Positions 45,695-56,692 of a DNA stretch of 64,000 bases are shown piece after piece. Source of the stretch: Leptolyngbya sp. FACHB-8 (GTDB lineage: Bacteria; Cyanobacteriota; Cyanobacteriia; Elainellales; Elainellaceae); contig NZ_JACJOO010000015.1 of the NCBI RefSeq assembly GCF_014695575.1, positions 62,001 to 126,000 on the forward strand. The letters run 5' to 3'. Within the stretch, counting starts at the first letter, position 1. Each line of letters starts with the position of its first letter. The notes beneath the pieces are model-generated. The model was given only the letters and a program-made list of their open reading frames with translations. It was not told the origin of the DNA and searched no databases. The translations under genes and the position numbers were made by a program.

Positions 45695-46351
45695 CTATTG
45701 AGCTGAGTGGATGGCAGTCAGATCAGATCCAGCGGTCGCTGCTGTATGTCTGGAACTGAAACCGGCGTCACTGAGGGCAATAGCCACCTGATTCATCACC
45801 CGCAGGTCCGTGACCATCCAGGCATGCGCGGCTACATTGACTACAACTTCATTCCCAACAGGCAGCTGAGAACTTTGGGGTGGCAGGATCATGGCATCTA
45901 ATGGTGTCCAGATCGAAGTGACGTTGATGCAACCTAATGTCTCAGCTACATCTTGGTTCAGATCGTTGAGGAACGCAGAGTCAGGCCGCATCTGGCTGGC
46001 TCCACGATTCCAACGCAGGTAAGCGGTCCAGGTTCCCTGATTGGGGGAGGCGATCGTCACAAAACGCTCTACTCGCTGATGTCCTCCTAACCGTTGCAAA
46101 TAGTAACGGCTGATAATGCCTCCCATGCTAAACCCCACTAAATCGAACGGCTGATCAGGAGTAAAGGTACAGTTCACATAGTTTGCAACCTGTTGCGCCA
46201 GTACCTCAAGACCATAGGTTCCATCGTTGGGTATTAGGTCAAGACTGTGTGTTTGCCAGCCTCGTGCTTCAAGGTAAGGAGCCATGGTCGAAAACAAAGT
46301 AGCGGTATCATCAATGCCATGGATCAGGAGGACGGGATTTCGAGTCTGCAT
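45695..46351 (-). CDS. Lipase/esterase of the alpha/beta-hydrolase fold
   Basis: A 218-aa protein. The oxyanion region is VLLIHGIDDTATLF (HG motif) and the nucleophile elbow is LVGFSMGGIISRYYLQR with Ser about 96. An acidic residue and the histidine in VAAHAWMVTDLRVM complete a plausible triad. ASPNQGTWTAYLRW matches bacterial triacylglycerol lipases of the LipA/EstA type. There is no signal peptide, so it is probably cytosolic. Neighbours give no pathway. Confidence 0.85.
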   Translation of the reverse strand: MQTRNPVLLIHGIDDTATLFSTMAPYLEARGWQTHSLDLIPNDGTYGLEVLAQQVANYVNCTFTPDQPFDLVGFSMGGIISRYYLQRLGGHQRVERFVTIASPNQGTWTAYLRWNRGASQMRPDSAFLNDLNQDVAETLGCINVTSIWTPLDAMILPPQSSQLPVGNEVVVNVAAHAWMVTDLRVMNQVAIALSDAGFSSRHTAATAGSDLTAIHSAQ

Positions 46352-46936
46352 AGAGAGTATTTGTGGGAAGTTTTTCCTAAAATATTGGATGAGTTTGCCA
46401 GTTACTCTTAAGCGTGGGCCGCTTTATCAAATGTCCAGTGCTATAAATCCCATATCTTGAGGTAAGTGAACAGTGGAATAAGCGAACAGAACATTGCTCC
46501 TGAAAGGCTTGATTTTATAAGTCAAAAGCATTCGAAATAAAAAATTTCTAGCAAACTTTAGTGAATCCGAACTCCTCAAGAATTTATTTGGCTTCTCATT
46601 TCTGTTAAGAAGGAATAGAACACAATTTTCTCGAATGAAGCTTTAAAAAAAGTTGCTTAATAATAAACAAGTTTGAGCAATCTTCCATTAAATCTTTACT
46701 TATCTATAAGACTCTTAAATCCTCAGGAATTTCCCTGATTCTTCCATACACATTTTTATCAGATACTAGGTTAGTGTTCTACGAGAACAGGCAAATTCAC
46801 GGTCGTTCCTGCTAGCACGGATTACTAAGCTAGGTCTATCTATTGCTCTCACCCCCGTAAGAGAATGAGGATATGCAATGCTGTACCTTACCCCTCTTCC
46901 TGACGGTACACTTGCTCGCTACCCTTAACAGGTGTA
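46352..46936. other. AT-rich spacer
   Basis: This divergent spacer between the lipase and roadblock-like genes holds both promoters. A small palindrome TGTTCTACGAGAACA (about 46775-46789) could be a regulator site. No gene seen. Confidence 0.4.
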
Positions 46937-47413
46937 ATGCCATTCAGAACTTGGGTAACCTTACCTTGGCACGACCGCTCAGGATTTACTGCCACTATGC
47001 CTTCCCCTGTAGACTCTCAATCAAGTCCCACTGTAATGGCAACCCTACCTGAACAGGATGCTCGCGTGTCTTATTCCAATTCCATTGTGGGTGCTGCCAT
47101 TTTTGATTTGAGTGGTTTACCCAAGGAGTACTTCACTACGAGCGAAAGTAGTGATGTGAGTTGGGTACAGACAATCTTTCAAGCTTTGGGCTTACAATCG
47201 CTCCTCATTTCCTCCCTTCGTTTAGAAGGGTTTCGGCACGCTGTTATCCATGGTCAAGACTATCTAGCAGTTGTAGTGCGGCAACGGGTTCGATACATGG
47301 CCCTTCTGGTGCGGAAGGAGGAACTGCAAGTAATCTCTGAGGGTTTCCTGGCCTGGTCTCTAGATTTTGAACCCTCTATTCTCCGCACACACCCTCGGTT
47401 TAGTGCTGTATAA
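46937..47413 (+). CDS. Roadblock/LC7-like protein
   Basis: A 158-aa protein. Residues about 45-135 have the alternating strand-helix pattern of the roadblock/LC7 (longin-like) fold (SIVGAAIFDLSGLPKEYFTTSE, then WVQTIFQALGLQSLLISSLRL and YLAVVVRQRVRYMALLVRKE). Such proteins often bind small Ras-like GTPases as activators or scaffolds; cyanobacterial ones are little studied. The first 40 residues are variable, so the true start may be the ATG at 46997 or 47036. A bidirectional terminator lies downstream. Confidence 0.65.
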   Translation: MPFRTWVTLPWHDRSGFTATMPSPVDSQSSPTVMATLPEQDARVSYSNSIVGAAIFDLSGLPKEYFTTSESSDVSWVQTIFQALGLQSLLISSLRLEGFRHAVIHGQDYLAVVVRQRVRYMALLVRKEELQVISEGFLAWSLDFEPSILRTHPRFSAV

Positions 47414-47703
47414 GTAACTCAAACTGATATTTGAGCTGCAATGTGTCCTTCTGGAAATGGGAACATCTCGTAGCCTAATGATTTGAGTTCTTATAGAAGC
47501 TCGCACATCAAGTTCAGTTCAGTGCATTTTCGTTGAAGGTGAAGGAGAGTGGCGTGGTAGAGCACTGCCTTTCTCCTTTTTTTGTATGAGCCTTGCTTAT
47601 AGCCTTTATATAGGCTATTCAACGATCGCTACATTTCTCTTAGGGAGAATGCACCTGTTCTAAGTCTTTTGGATTCAAAGTTTGTGTCGAGACGTGACCT
47701 ACA

Positions 47704-47747
47704 CCATTAGAAGAGGGTGGGGATGTTTCCCTACCCTCTTCTAATGG
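47704..47747. terminator. Bidirectional terminator
   Basis: Arms beginning CCATTAGAAGAGGGT pair over 20 bp with one mismatch around a 4-nt loop. It lies between convergent genes (stops at 47413 and 47774). Confidence 0.75.
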
Positions 47748-47773
47748 AAGCTGCTGGCGATCGCTATATCTTC

Positions 47774-48343
47774 TTAATTCTGCTCTTGTAACAGAACCAT
47801 ATAACGATTTGGTCCTCGGTTCGCTTGGCTTCTGAGCTCAGAGGGCAAATCTTCCATAGGAACCATCATAAAGTCCAGGTTTCTATAAAATTCGACAGTT
47901 CTGCGAGGAGATTGCACATAGATAGGGGTTCGCTCTTCTCGGGAAAGCCTACGAACTAAGGAGGAGCCAATTTTCTGTCTACGAAAATCAGGAGCAACGT
48001 ATAACGTTTCTAGAAGAGAATAGCCTCGCTTCTGACGAATATCTGCTCGGGCAATAATTTTACCTTGGCGCTTTGCAACCCAAGTTTGCATATCGCTGGG
48101 CTGACTTGGAAAGAAACCCCATAAGCGACCCAGATTGTACGTGGTTCCGGCAATACCAATGAGCCAAAATGGAACCATGGCGACGGTCAGTAATAGCAGA
48201 TCCTTTAAGCCACTGAAGGCGATCGCAACCATATTTCCAACGATTGGAATTAACAGAAAGACCGAGCTCAGCAGAAGCCCCTGGCCAATCAAACTCCTGA
48301 TATCACGTCGGGTTGCGCGGTCAATCCAGTAGGTGAGTGCCAT
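47774..48343 (-). CDS. GNAT acetyltransferase with N-terminal membrane helices
   Basis: A 189-aa protein from the ATG at 48343 (a GTG lies 6 codons upstream). Residues about 20-85 form two hydrophobic helices (LLLSSVFLLIPIVGNMVAIAF and LLLLTVAMVPFWLIGIAG). The C-terminal half is a GNAT domain: TWVAKRQGKIIARADI, LETLYVAPDFRRQKIGSSLVRRL with the acetyl-CoA loop (RRQKIG), and PRRTVEFYRNLDFMMV. A membrane-anchored acetyltransferase with unknown substrate is inferred; helix placement of the active site would be on the cytosolic face. Confidence 0.78.
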   Translation of the reverse strand: MALTYWIDRATRRDIRSLIGQGLLLSSVFLLIPIVGNMVAIAFSGLKDLLLLTVAMVPFWLIGIAGTTYNLGRLWGFFPSQPSDMQTWVAKRQGKIIARADIRQKRGYSLLETLYVAPDFRRQKIGSSLVRRLSREERTPIYVQSPRRTVEFYRNLDFMMVPMEDLPSELRSQANRGPNRYMVLLQEQN

Positions 48344-48896
48344 AATCAGGTGTTCTCTCACAGCCTACTTATCATGCCCAATTCTGTGCACTATTTCACA
48401 CTAAAGAGAGATGACAATACTATCTTGGTGCTAAATAAACTTGCTCTATTCTTTCCAAAGCATTATACAAACCTTATTTGCATAGCTACTGCAGTATGGG
48501 GAGTGCCTTAAGATCTCTCATTTTTTAGGCTTTGTATCGATAGAAGCTATGAGTTTTATGTTTTGAGTCTAAGAAACTATTTGAAAGAGTATTGAAGAGC
48601 TTGGCATATTGTTCTGGAATGTACAGAGCATAAGCTTTTTAGTGGTTTTTAAGAGTTAAAGTGAAACGGTAACTTCTCCATTTGGAGAAAGATAAATTAA
48701 GGTCAATGCTGCTCAATTAGATACGAGTTTTGCTACCACTTCTTCCATCAATCCAAATCTCCGAGCTGCTGCAATGTAAGAGCAGTAGATGAAGGGACTC
48801 AAGCTTGATTTTGTAATAGCCTTTATGGTGGAGCAGCCGGCATAAACCTCATGCCTTATGGTTGAAATAGTGGCTCTTTTGTAAAAACGCCGAGTT
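48344..48896. other. AT-rich divergent spacer
   Basis: Holds promoters for the GNAT and M24 genes. No gene or repeat seen; one region with T-rich runs near 48520. Confidence 0.4.
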
Positions 48897-50258
48897 ATGA
48901 AAGATATCCTGTTACAGCGACGGCAGAAACTGGCGGAACGGGTTGCGTTCCCCGTAGTGCTGTGGTCAGGGCTAAGTGTATCCCGTAACTATCCGGCCAA
49001 TACCTATCCCTTCCGGGCCAGTAGCCATTTCTTATACTTTGTAGGAATGCCTTTGGCTAATGCTGCTGTTCGGATGGAACAGGGACGTCTGGAGTTGTTC
49101 ATGGACAATCCGACTCCAGCAGATATTTTGTGGCATGGGCCGATGCCAACGCGATCGCAAATTGCTGAGACTATCGGAGCCGATGCGGCCTATCCTTTAG
49201 AGCAGCTCCCTTCCAATGTCGCAGGTGCAGCAAGTGTAGCTGTGCAGGATGCTGCTACCCGCCATACACAAACCCATCTCTTACAGCGGGAGTTAACTCC
49301 TGCTCATCAATCTCAAGGGGTTGATCGGGAACTGGCCTTAGCCCTGGTTCAACTACGGCTCTGCCATGACGAATTAGCTGTAACAGAAATGCGTCGGGCG
49401 GCTGCGATCACAGTGGAAGCTCACAAAGCAGGTATGGTCAGCACCGCTTGTGCCAAGCGTGAAGCCCAGGTGCGAGCTGCTATTGAGGCGGTGATGACTG
49501 CTCATGAAGCAGTTCCAGCCTACACGAGTATTGTTTCTGTGCATGGGGAGGTACTCCACAACGATCGCTCTCCCCACCCTTTACAGGCTGGTGACCTGAT
49601 GCTTGTTGATGCAGGGGCCGAGACCAACACCGGATGGGCTTCTGATGTAACTCGTACCTGGCCCGTCTCGGGCCACTTTTCCCCTACACAGCGCGACATA
49701 TACGACCTGGTGCTTGCTGCCCATGATCGCTGCATTGCCCAAATCCGCCCGGGTGTGGAGTATCAAGACCTACATCTACTGGGTGCTCTAACCATAGCCG
49801 AAGGCCTAGTCGATCTTGGCATCTTACGCGGCAATCCCTCCAGCCTGGTGGAGCAGGATGCCCATGCTCTCTTCTTCCCTCATGGTTTAGGGCACTTGTT
49901 GGGTCTGGATGTCCATGACATGGAGGACTTCGGAGATCTGGCAGGATATGCTCCTGGGCGCAAACGGAGCGATCGCTTTGGCCTTGGTTACTTACGCCTC
50001 AACCGCCCCCTCCAGCAGGGTATGGCCGTTACGATTGAACCAGGCTTTTACCAAGTTAGTGCTATTTTGGAGGACCCTGAGCGGCGCGATCGCTACCATG
50101 AGGTCGTGAACTGGGAGCGCCTGTCTACCTTCTCGGACGTTCGTGGCATCCGTATTGAAGACGATGTTCTCGTCACAGAAACAGGGCACGATGTACTGAC
50201 CGATGCTTTGCCTACCGATGCCCACGCCATCGAAGCGCTGGTGCAAAGTGGAGCCTGA
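48897..50258 (+). CDS. Xaa-Pro aminopeptidase-like metallopeptidase (M24B)
   Basis: A 453-aa protein. Residues 1-150 are an aminopeptidase P N-terminal domain (NYPANTYPFRASSHFLYFVGM). The pita-bread catalytic domain shows the five metal ligands: Asp in VDAGAETNTGWASDVTRTW (two), His in HGLGHLLGLDVHD, Glu in VTIEPGFYQ and Glu in IRIEDDVLVTE. The family removes an N-terminal residue before proline using two Mn ions. A family A element begins 5 bp after its TGA. Confidence 0.9.
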   Translation: MKDILLQRRQKLAERVAFPVVLWSGLSVSRNYPANTYPFRASSHFLYFVGMPLANAAVRMEQGRLELFMDNPTPADILWHGPMPTRSQIAETIGADAAYPLEQLPSNVAGAASVAVQDAATRHTQTHLLQRELTPAHQSQGVDRELALALVQLRLCHDELAVTEMRRAAAITVEAHKAGMVSTACAKREAQVRAAIEAVMTAHEAVPAYTSIVSVHGEVLHNDRSPHPLQAGDLMLVDAGAETNTGWASDVTRTWPVSGHFSPTQRDIYDLVLAAHDRCIAQIRPGVEYQDLHLLGALTIAEGLVDLGILRGNPSSLVEQDAHALFFPHGLGHLLGLDVHDMEDFGDLAGYAPGRKRSDRFGLGYLRLNRPLQQGMAVTIEPGFYQVSAILEDPERRDRYHEVVNWERLSTFSDVRGIRIEDDVLVTETGHDVLTDALPTDAHAIEALVQSGA

Positions 50259-50263
50259 AATAA

Positions 50264-50383
50264 CCTCAGTTCAGGATAAGCTGAAGTGCTCATTTTGGCG
50301 TGCGCTTTGCGCACGCCAAAATGAGCGTTTTCGAGTGCTGCGCAACGCGCGGCACTCGAAAACGCCCTTAACCCGAACTCAGG
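50264..50383 (-). repeat. Palindromic element family A, copy A3 (inverted)
   Basis: 120 bp from CCTCAGTTCAGG to CCCGAACTCAGG, in the reverse internal order: the CATTTTGGCGTGCGC hairpin comes first, the TTTTCGAGTGC hairpin second. Flanks TGAAATAA and TTATCAAA do not match, so no duplication is seen. It lies between the convergent M24 peptidase and ndhB genes. Confidence 0.85.
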
Positions 50384-50417
50384 TTATCAAAAGTGCTGAA
50401 CAAGCCTCATAACGAAA

Positions 50418-50439
50418 AGGGCTGGCATTTGCCAGCCCT
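50418..50439 (-). terminator. Terminator of ndhB
   Basis: AGGGCTGGC and GCCAGCCCT form a perfect 9-bp stem around a 4-nt loop. On the minus strand it is followed by TTTTCG. It lies 41 bp after the ndhB stop. Confidence 0.75.
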
Positions 50440-50480
50440 ACATAATATTCGAGGTTACAAACAAGACCGGTCTACTGTTA

Positions 50481-52049
50481 TTACAGCGCCATATCTGTTG
50501 GATTAACATCCACCGGACGGCTAACAACGGGAATTGATGTAGTTGATGCATTCAGCATCGGAGTCTTTGCTACGGAACCATCTGCCAGGGTAAAGAGTGG
50601 ATTGGATAGAATTCCTGCTAAAGACGTAAAAATCAGAGCAATCACAATGGTGATTTGCAAAGGCCGCATCCCTGTCAAGTTCCAGCGGATTGGTGGGTAG
50701 TTCTTAACGGCTTCGGACATTTCATCCGGTTCTTTCACCACCATCATCTTCACCACACGGATGTAGTAGTAGATAGAAACCACGCTGGTAATTAGACCCA
50801 CTAGGACGAGACCATAGGCACCCGATTGCCAACCCGCCCAGAACAGGTACAGCTTTCCAAAGAAACCAGCCAGGGGAGGAATACCCCCCAGAGATAGTAG
50901 ACAGAGGCTCAGTGCCAAAGTCAACAGAGGGTCTTTCTGATAAAGGCCGCTGTACTCATTAATTTCATCTGTTCCAGTTCGCAGACTGAACAGAATCACA
51001 CAAGCAAAGCCGCCCAGGTTCATGAACAGGTACACCAGCAGGTAGAACACCATGCTGGAGTAGCCAGCCTCGGTTCCCAGCACCAATCCAATCATTACGA
51101 ATCCGGCCTGGGCAATTGAGGAGTAGGCCAACAGACGTTTCATGCTGGTTTGAGCCAGTGCCACCACATTCCCCAACACCATGCTGAGGATAGCCAGCGC
51201 CGTCAATACAAAATGCCATTGTTCCGCAACCAGCGGGAAGGCGTTTACCAACAGCCGGATCGCCAGAGCAAAACCTGCCGCTTTAGAACCTACAGATAAG
51301 AAAGCTACTACTGGGGTAGGAGACCCTTCGTAAACGTCAGGAGTCCACTGATGGAAAGGCACTGCTGCGATTTTAAAGGCGATCCCAGCAATTACAAAAA
51401 CTAGCGCGACTACTAGACCCAGAGAATCTTGGACGCCGTTCTCAACAATGCTGGCCGTAATAGAGCTCAGACGGGTTTCACCACCAGACAAGCCATACAG
51501 CAAGGAGATACCGTACAGGAAGATCGCCGAGCTGGCAGCACCAATCAACAAATACTTCAGGGCTGCCTCATTCGAGCGGGGATCTCGCTTCATGTAGCCC
51601 GTCAGTAAATAGGAGGAGATACTGAGAGTCTCCAGTGAAACGAAGACCATCACCAACTCATCGGCTCCCGAGAGGAACATGCCGCCGATAGTGGCCGTAA
51701 GCAGAATCGTGATGAATTCCGCAAGGGAGGTGCCAGATTGTTCGACGTAACGAATCGACATGGGGATGGTGACTGCCGCAGAGAGCGCCACGATTCCCCG
51801 GAAAACTACGCTGATAGCATCGCCGTTGAAACTGCCCAGGAAGGAGATGGGGGCGGTGGTATCCCACTGATAGTAGAGGGAACCGACCGCTGCCAAAAGG
51901 CCGGCGATCGCCACATAGGGCGTCCATTTCGTCGAACTGCGACCAACAATTAAATCACCCACAAGGGTCACCATCAGAGTAATGATGACGATGCCCTCGG
52001 GCAGGATAGCTCCTGCGTTGAGTTGGGCTGAAAGGTTTGCGAAATCCAT
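50481..52049 (-). CDS. ndhB: NAD(P)H-quinone oxidoreductase subunit 2
   Basis: A 522-aa proton-pumping subunit of NDH-1 with about 14 helices, homologous to bacterial NuoN. Recognisable parts are [36 protein letters not shown]-like region ([25 protein letters not shown] with a key Lys), [22 protein letters not shown] and the broken-helix region [15 protein letters not shown]. It serves respiration, cyclic electron flow and CO2 uptake in thylakoids. It stands alone on the minus strand, divergent from topA. Confidence 0.96.
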   Translation of the reverse strand: MDFANLSAQLNAGAILPEGIVIITLMVTLVGDLIVGRSSTKWTPYVAIAGLLAAVGSLYYQWDTTAPISFLGSFNGDAISVVFRGIVALSAAVTIPMSIRYVEQSGTSLAEFITILLTATIGGMFLSGADELVMVFVSLETLSISSYLLTGYMKRDPRSNEAALKYLLIGAASSAIFLYGISLLYGLSGGETRLSSITASIVENGVQDSLGLVVALVFVIAGIAFKIAAVPFHQWTPDVYEGSPTPVVAFLSVGSKAAGFALAIRLLVNAFPLVAEQWHFVLTALAILSMVLGNVVALAQTSMKRLLAYSSIAQAGFVMIGLVLGTEAGYSSMVFYLLVYLFMNLGGFACVILFSLRTGTDEINEYSGLYQKDPLLTLALSLCLLSLGGIPPLAGFFGKLYLFWAGWQSGAYGLVLVGLITSVVSIYYYIRVVKMMVVKEPDEMSEAVKNYPPIRWNLTGMRPLQITIVIALIFTSLAGILSNPLFTLADGSVAKTPMLNASTTSIPVVSRPVDVNPTDMAL

Positions 52050-52494
52050 ACAGGTTGCGGGATCAAACGGGTGAGCACAGAATTAGGCAGTTGAGGAAGA
52101 CGGATCAGACGTATTATCTGAGAACCCAGACCAGAACTCCGACAGATCAGGTCAGAATCGAGCTGGCACCGTGTCCTTGTCCCCTCGTCTCACAACGGCA
52201 ATACCGTCACAAGTGCATCATACCTTGCTATATCGGTAGAAAAGGGGTTTTGAATTGTGATGAACTTTTGTTATTCACATACGTTCCATAAGGACATGTC
52301 TATTATGGAAAAAACAATCGCCGTGTTGTTGCACTCTGGCACGATTCATGGCTAGGTTGGAAGCAACCTGGGTTAGGCTTCAGAAGGCACTCGCTTCATC
52401 CCTAACCTTTCTTGCCTCACCCAAAGCCAGCCCCCGGGCCCTGCCCCGCTGCTTCTTAACCCCTGCCTCGTATCTTTGAACTGCATCCAAGCTC
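52050..52494. promoter_or_regulatory. Divergent promoter region ndhB/topA
   Basis: This 445-bp gap holds both promoters. No repeat or gene seen. The half next to ndhB contains AT-rich tracts (around 52250-52310); the half next to topA is C-rich. Confidence 0.4.
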
Positions 52495-55209
52495 ATGTCT
52501 AAGCTCGTTATTGTTGAATCTCCCACAAAAGCAAAAACCATCCGCAACTACTTACCGCCGGGGTACCGGGTGGAAGCTTCTATGGGGCACGTACGAGACT
52601 TGCCCCAGTCGGCAAGCGACATTCCCACCAACCTCAAAGGCGAAGAGTGGGCAAAGATTGGCGTCAATGTAGGGGATGATTTCGACCCCCTCTATATCAT
52701 TCCACAAGACAAAAAGAAGGTTGTTAAGAGCCTGAAAGACGCCCTGAAAGAGGCGGATGAGTTGGTACTGGCAACTGACGAAGACCGCGAGGGAGAGAGC
52801 ATTAGCTGGCACCTGCTACAGGTGCTACAGCCTAAGGTGCCTATCAAGCGAATGGTCTTCCACGAGATTACTGAAGAGGCCATTCAAGGCGCTCTAGAAA
52901 ATTGTCGCAACGTTGATGAGCAATTGGTTCGGGCTCAGGAAACCCGACGAATTCTCGATCGCTTGGTAGGTTACACACTGTCGCCCCTGCTTTGGAAAAA
53001 GATTGCCTGGGGCCTGTCCGCTGGCCGGGTACAGTCCGTCGCGGTGCGCCTACTGGTACAACGGGAGCGGGAGCGGCGTGCCTTCCGGAAAGGTAGCTAT
53101 TGGGACTTAAAAGCTCTACTGGCTCAGGAAAAAGTTCCCTTTGAAGCGAAGCTCGTTTCGGTAGGTGGGACCCGGGTTGCCACCGGTGCTGACTTTGATG
53201 AAGCCACCGGCCACGTCATTGAAGGCCGCAACGTCCTTTTATTAGATGAAGCTGCTGCCTACGCCCTTCAGGAGCGCTTACAAACAAGCACTTGGACGGT
53301 CACAAACCTGGAGGAACGCCCCTCCACCCGTAAACCCGCTCCTCCCTTTACCACCTCCACTTTGCAACAGGAGGCTAACCGAAAGCTGCGGCTCTCTGCT
53401 CGGGACACGATGCGTACCGCTCAGAGCTTGTACGAGCAGGGCTACATTACCTATATGCGTACGGATTCGGTACACCTATCGCAACAGGCGATCGCTGCTG
53501 CCCGTTCCTGTGTTGAAGCTATGTACGGTGCTGAGTACCTCAGCCCCCAAGAGCGTCAGTACACCACCAAGAGCAAAGGCGCTCAGGAAGCTCACGAAGC
53601 CATCCGTCCGGCTGGAACCACCTTCCGTACTCCCCAGCAAACAGGGCTAAGTGGCCGCGACCTGCAACTCTACGACCTGATCTGGAAGCGTACCGTCGCA
53701 ACCCAGATGGCCGAAGTGCGTCAAACGCATATTACCGTTCAGATTGAAGTCGAAGACGCTGGATTCCGCGCCTCTGGTAAGCGGATTGACTTCCCCGGCT
53801 TCTTCCGGGCCTATGTGGAGGGATCAGATGATCCTGATGCAGCGATCGAGAGTCAAGAGGTCATTTTGCCGACTCTGCGGCAGGGGGATCACCCAGAGTG
53901 TCGGGAATTGGAGGCGATCGCCCACGAAACCCAACCCCCTGCCCGCTACACTGAAGCAACTTTGGTGAAAACCCTGGAAAGTGAAGGTATTGGTCGTCCC
54001 AGTACCTACGCCAGCATTATTGGGACCATTCAGGATCGGGGCTATGCCCAGATGGTGAACAATAGCCTGATCCCCACATTCACAGCCTTCGCGGTGACGA
54101 ACTTACTGGAGCAGCACTTCCCCGATCTGGTGGATACCAGTTTCACCGCTCGTATGGAGCGCACCCTTGATGAAATTTCTACGGGGGAAGCTGAGTGGTT
54201 GCCCTACCTGCGGGAATTCTACCTGGGACAAACAGGATTAGAAACTCTGGTCAAAGAGCGGGAAAACCAGATCGACCCCAGCGAAGCTCGCACTATTGAT
54301 CTTGAAGGGCTGGAGGCCAGAGTTCGAATTGGCCGTTACGGAGCCTATTTAGAAACTGAGAATGGCGAAGAGGCCGTCAAAGCTTCTATTCCCCAAGACC
54401 TGACCCCGGCGGACTTGGATCCCCAACAGGTCGAGGTGATCCTGCGGCAGAAAACCGAAGGACCAGACAAAGTTGGCCTCTATCCGGAAACAGGCGAACC
54501 GATTTACATGCGCATTGGTCCCTATGGCCCCTATGTCCAGCTGGGGGATGAGTCGGAGGCTAATCCCAAGCCGAAGCGTACGTCTCTCCCGAAAGGGGTC
54601 AAGCCTGAGAACGTGACGTTGGAGATGGCTGTTGGTCTCCTCTCGCTGCCACGCAATCTGGGTACCCATCCTGAGACCGGGGCCAAAATTCAGGCAAACT
54701 TGGGGCGGTTTGGCCCTTACGTTATGCATTCTAAAGGGGCGGAGGGCAAGCCAGAATACCGTTCCCTCAAAGCTGGGGATGATGTCCTGACTGTAACTCT
54801 AGATCGGGCACTCGAATTATTAGCCGAGCCAAAAGGAACCCGTGGCCGTTCTTCTACACCTCTACGGGAATTAGGCCCGCACCCGGCGGATGGAGAGTCC
54901 GTAAACGTGTACAAGGGACCTTACGGGATCTATGTCAAACACGGTAAGGTTAACGCGACCTTACCTGAAGGGGAAACAGTGGAATCTATCACGATGGAGA
55001 AAGCACTGGAGCTAATTAACGCTAAAGCAGGCACTAAGAAGTCGAGTGGTCGTACATCTCGGGCCGCAGCTGGTAAAACCACCACAGCAAAAGGTAGTAC
55101 CGGTAAAACCACCACAAAGAAGAGCACGACGAAGAGCACCCGTGCAGCGGCGAAATCTACAAGTACGGGTAAAAGCACCCGCACCAGCAACCGTAAACAG
55201 ACAACATAG
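52495..55209 (+). CDS. topA: DNA topoisomerase I
   Basis: A 904-aa type IA enzyme that relaxes negative supercoils. The TOPRIM domain starts at [14 protein letters not shown] and includes [13 protein letters not shown]. The active-site tyrosine is in [15 protein letters not shown] (about residue 320). The C-terminal third has repeated small domains with the pattern G..YG.YV (for example [47 protein letters not shown]) in place of zinc fingers, then a 55-residue Lys/Thr/Ser tail suited to DNA binding. Full length for cyanobacteria. Confidence 0.96.
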   Translation: MSKLVIVESPTKAKTIRNYLPPGYRVEASMGHVRDLPQSASDIPTNLKGEEWAKIGVNVGDDFDPLYIIPQDKKKVVKSLKDALKEADELVLATDEDREGESISWHLLQVLQPKVPIKRMVFHEITEEAIQGALENCRNVDEQLVRAQETRRILDRLVGYTLSPLLWKKIAWGLSAGRVQSVAVRLLVQRERERRAFRKGSYWDLKALLAQEKVPFEAKLVSVGGTRVATGADFDEATGHVIEGRNVLLLDEAAAYALQERLQTSTWTVTNLEERPSTRKPAPPFTTSTLQQEANRKLRLSARDTMRTAQSLYEQGYITYMRTDSVHLSQQAIAAARSCVEAMYGAEYLSPQERQYTTKSKGAQEAHEAIRPAGTTFRTPQQTGLSGRDLQLYDLIWKRTVATQMAEVRQTHITVQIEVEDAGFRASGKRIDFPGFFRAYVEGSDDPDAAIESQEVILPTLRQGDHPECRELEAIAHETQPPARYTEATLVKTLESEGIGRPSTYASIIGTIQDRGYAQMVNNSLIPTFTAFAVTNLLEQHFPDLVDTSFTARMERTLDEISTGEAEWLPYLREFYLGQTGLETLVKERENQIDPSEARTIDLEGLEARVRIGRYGAYLETENGEEAVKASIPQDLTPADLDPQQVEVILRQKTEGPDKVGLYPETGEPIYMRIGPYGPYVQLGDESEANPKPKRTSLPKGVKPENVTLEMAVGLLSLPRNLGTHPETGAKIQANLGRFGPYVMHSKGAEGKPEYRSLKAGDDVLTVTLDRALELLAEPKGTRGRSSTPLRELGPHPADGESVNVYKGPYGIYVKHGKVNATLPEGETVESITMEKALELINAKAGTKKSSGRTSRAAAGKTTTAKGSTGKTTTKKSTTKSTRAAAKSTSTGKSTRTSNRKQTT

Positions 55210-55539
55210 TGGCTTACTTTATAAGGGCCTGCTGTTGTTTGGTGTTTATCTTTGCGTGAAGGGATACGCGAAATAGACCGGTGTAGGGTTGTTGTAGAAA
55301 GGTCACCCTGGCCCCTGCAGCAACCTTATATAGCTTTGAAATAGAATTCTGAAACTGAAAAGATTGGAAATGTTTTTAATTTCTTGACGGAGCCCTCGTG
55401 GTTGGTCAATTGTAGTGTTTGTGTGGTGTGTATACTTCGCACGTTAAACCATCCGAAAGGCTAGTAGACCCCCGTTAGCCCGTCGTAGTCTGAGTCAGCC
55501 GTGTCAGAATGGCAAGAGTGCAGAACGTGAGAAAGCAGC
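55210..55539. other. Spacer topA-cysK
   Basis: No gene or strong terminator seen. TATACT at about 55431 within TGTGTATACTTCGC could be a -10 for cysK, though no clear -35 is spaced correctly. Confidence 0.35.
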
Positions 55540-56514
55540 ATGGACATTAAAGACGGCTTTGTGAGCACCGTCGGAAATACGCCTTTAATCCGGCTTACAA
55601 GCTTTTGTGAAGAAACGGGTTGTGAAATTTTGGGCAAGGCCGAGTTCCTCAATCCTGGCGGTTCCGTGAAGGATCGTGCGGCCCTTTATATTATTGAAGA
55701 TGCCGAAAAGAGGGGGCTGCTGAAGCCTGGGGGTACTGTCGTTGAGGGTACGGCGGGCAATACTGGGATCGGGTTGGCCCACATTTGTAATGCCAAGGGC
55801 TACCGTTGTCTGATCGTCATTCCGGAAACCCAGTCTCAGGAAAAGATGGATCTGCTGCGGACTCTGGGAGCCGAAGTACGTCCTGTACCTGCAGTGCCCT
55901 ACAAGGATCCCAACAACTACGTGAGATTGTCGGGCCGGATCGCCGGGGAAATGGAGAACGCTATCTGGGCTAACCAGTTTGATAATCTGGCTAATCGGCG
56001 ATCCCACTATGAGACAACAGGCCCCGAAATTTGGGCTCAAACGGAAGGCAAAGTGGATGCTTGGGTTACAGCTACAGGTACAGGTGGTACCTACGCCGGG
56101 GTTGCCATGTTCCTTAAAGAGAAGAACCCACACATTCGTTGTGTTGTAGCCGATCCAATGGGGAGTGGTATCTACAGCCACTTCAAAACTGGGGAAATTC
56201 AGGTGCAGGGCAGTTCTGTTACCGAAGGCATTGGCAGTAGCCGCATTACGGCTAATTTGGAGGGAGCGCCTGTAGACGATGCAATTCAGGTAGAGGACCC
56301 GGAGGCTATCCGCGTCATTTACCAACTACTCCGAAAGGAAGGCTTGTTTATGGGTGGCTCTGTGGGAATTAATGTGGGAGCGGCGGTGGCCCTGGCAAAA
56401 CAAATGGGACCGGGGCATACCATCGTGACTGTCCTATGCGATGGGGGTACTCGCTACCAATCGCGCCTGTATAACTCCCAGTGGCTTGCTGAGAAGGGGC
56501 TGACACCTGCTTAG
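55540..56514 (+). CDS. cysK: Cysteine synthase A (O-acetylserine sulfhydrylase)
   Basis: A 324-aa PLP enzyme making cysteine from O-acetylserine and sulfide. The PLP lysine is K44 in NPGGSVKDRAALY. TAGNTGIGLAHI is the substrate loop and GTGGTYAGVAMFLKEKNP the phosphate-binding region. FMGGSVGINVGAAVALAK and VTVLCDGGTRYQSRLYN are also typical. It is 10-20 residues longer in mid-part than E. coli CysK, but fits the group of cyanobacterial OASS-A proteins; cystathionine beta-synthase-like activity is not excluded. Confidence 0.9.
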   Translation: MDIKDGFVSTVGNTPLIRLTSFCEETGCEILGKAEFLNPGGSVKDRAALYIIEDAEKRGLLKPGGTVVEGTAGNTGIGLAHICNAKGYRCLIVIPETQSQEKMDLLRTLGAEVRPVPAVPYKDPNNYVRLSGRIAGEMENAIWANQFDNLANRRSHYETTGPEIWAQTEGKVDAWVTATGTGGTYAGVAMFLKEKNPHIRCVVADPMGSGIYSHFKTGEIQVQGSSVTEGIGSSRITANLEGAPVDDAIQVEDPEAIRVIYQLLRKEGLFMGGSVGINVGAAVALAKQMGPGHTIVTVLCDGGTRYQSRLYNSQWLAEKGLTPA

Positions 56515-56538
56515 CGAACGTTTGAGAAATAGCATTCC

Positions 56539-56581
56539 AAGAGAAAGAAGTAGAGACCGTGTGTCTCTACTTCTTTTTCTT
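56539..56581 (+). terminator. Terminator after cysK
   Basis: AAGAGAAAGAAGTAGAGAC and GTCTCTACTTCTTTTTCTT pair with one mismatch around a 5-nt loop, 24 bp after the stop. The 3' arm is itself T-rich. Confidence 0.8.
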
Positions 56582-56600
56582 GAAGAGTGCCAAGCAATGA

Positions 56601-56690
56601 TAGCCACGCGCTTCGCGCATGCCAAAAGGGGCATTTTTGAGTGCTGCGCAACGCATACCACTCGAAAATGCCCCAACCCGAACTCAAGTT
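56601..56690 (-). repeat. Family A remnant A5
   Basis: It has a worn CCACGCGCTTCGCGCATGCC hairpin, a GGGGCATTTTTGAGTGC hairpin with mismatches, and a right end ACCCGAACTCAAGTT. The left end is lost. It fills the gap between convergent cysK and SDR genes; the SDR stop is 2 bp away. Confidence 0.7.
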
Positions 56691-56692
56691 TA

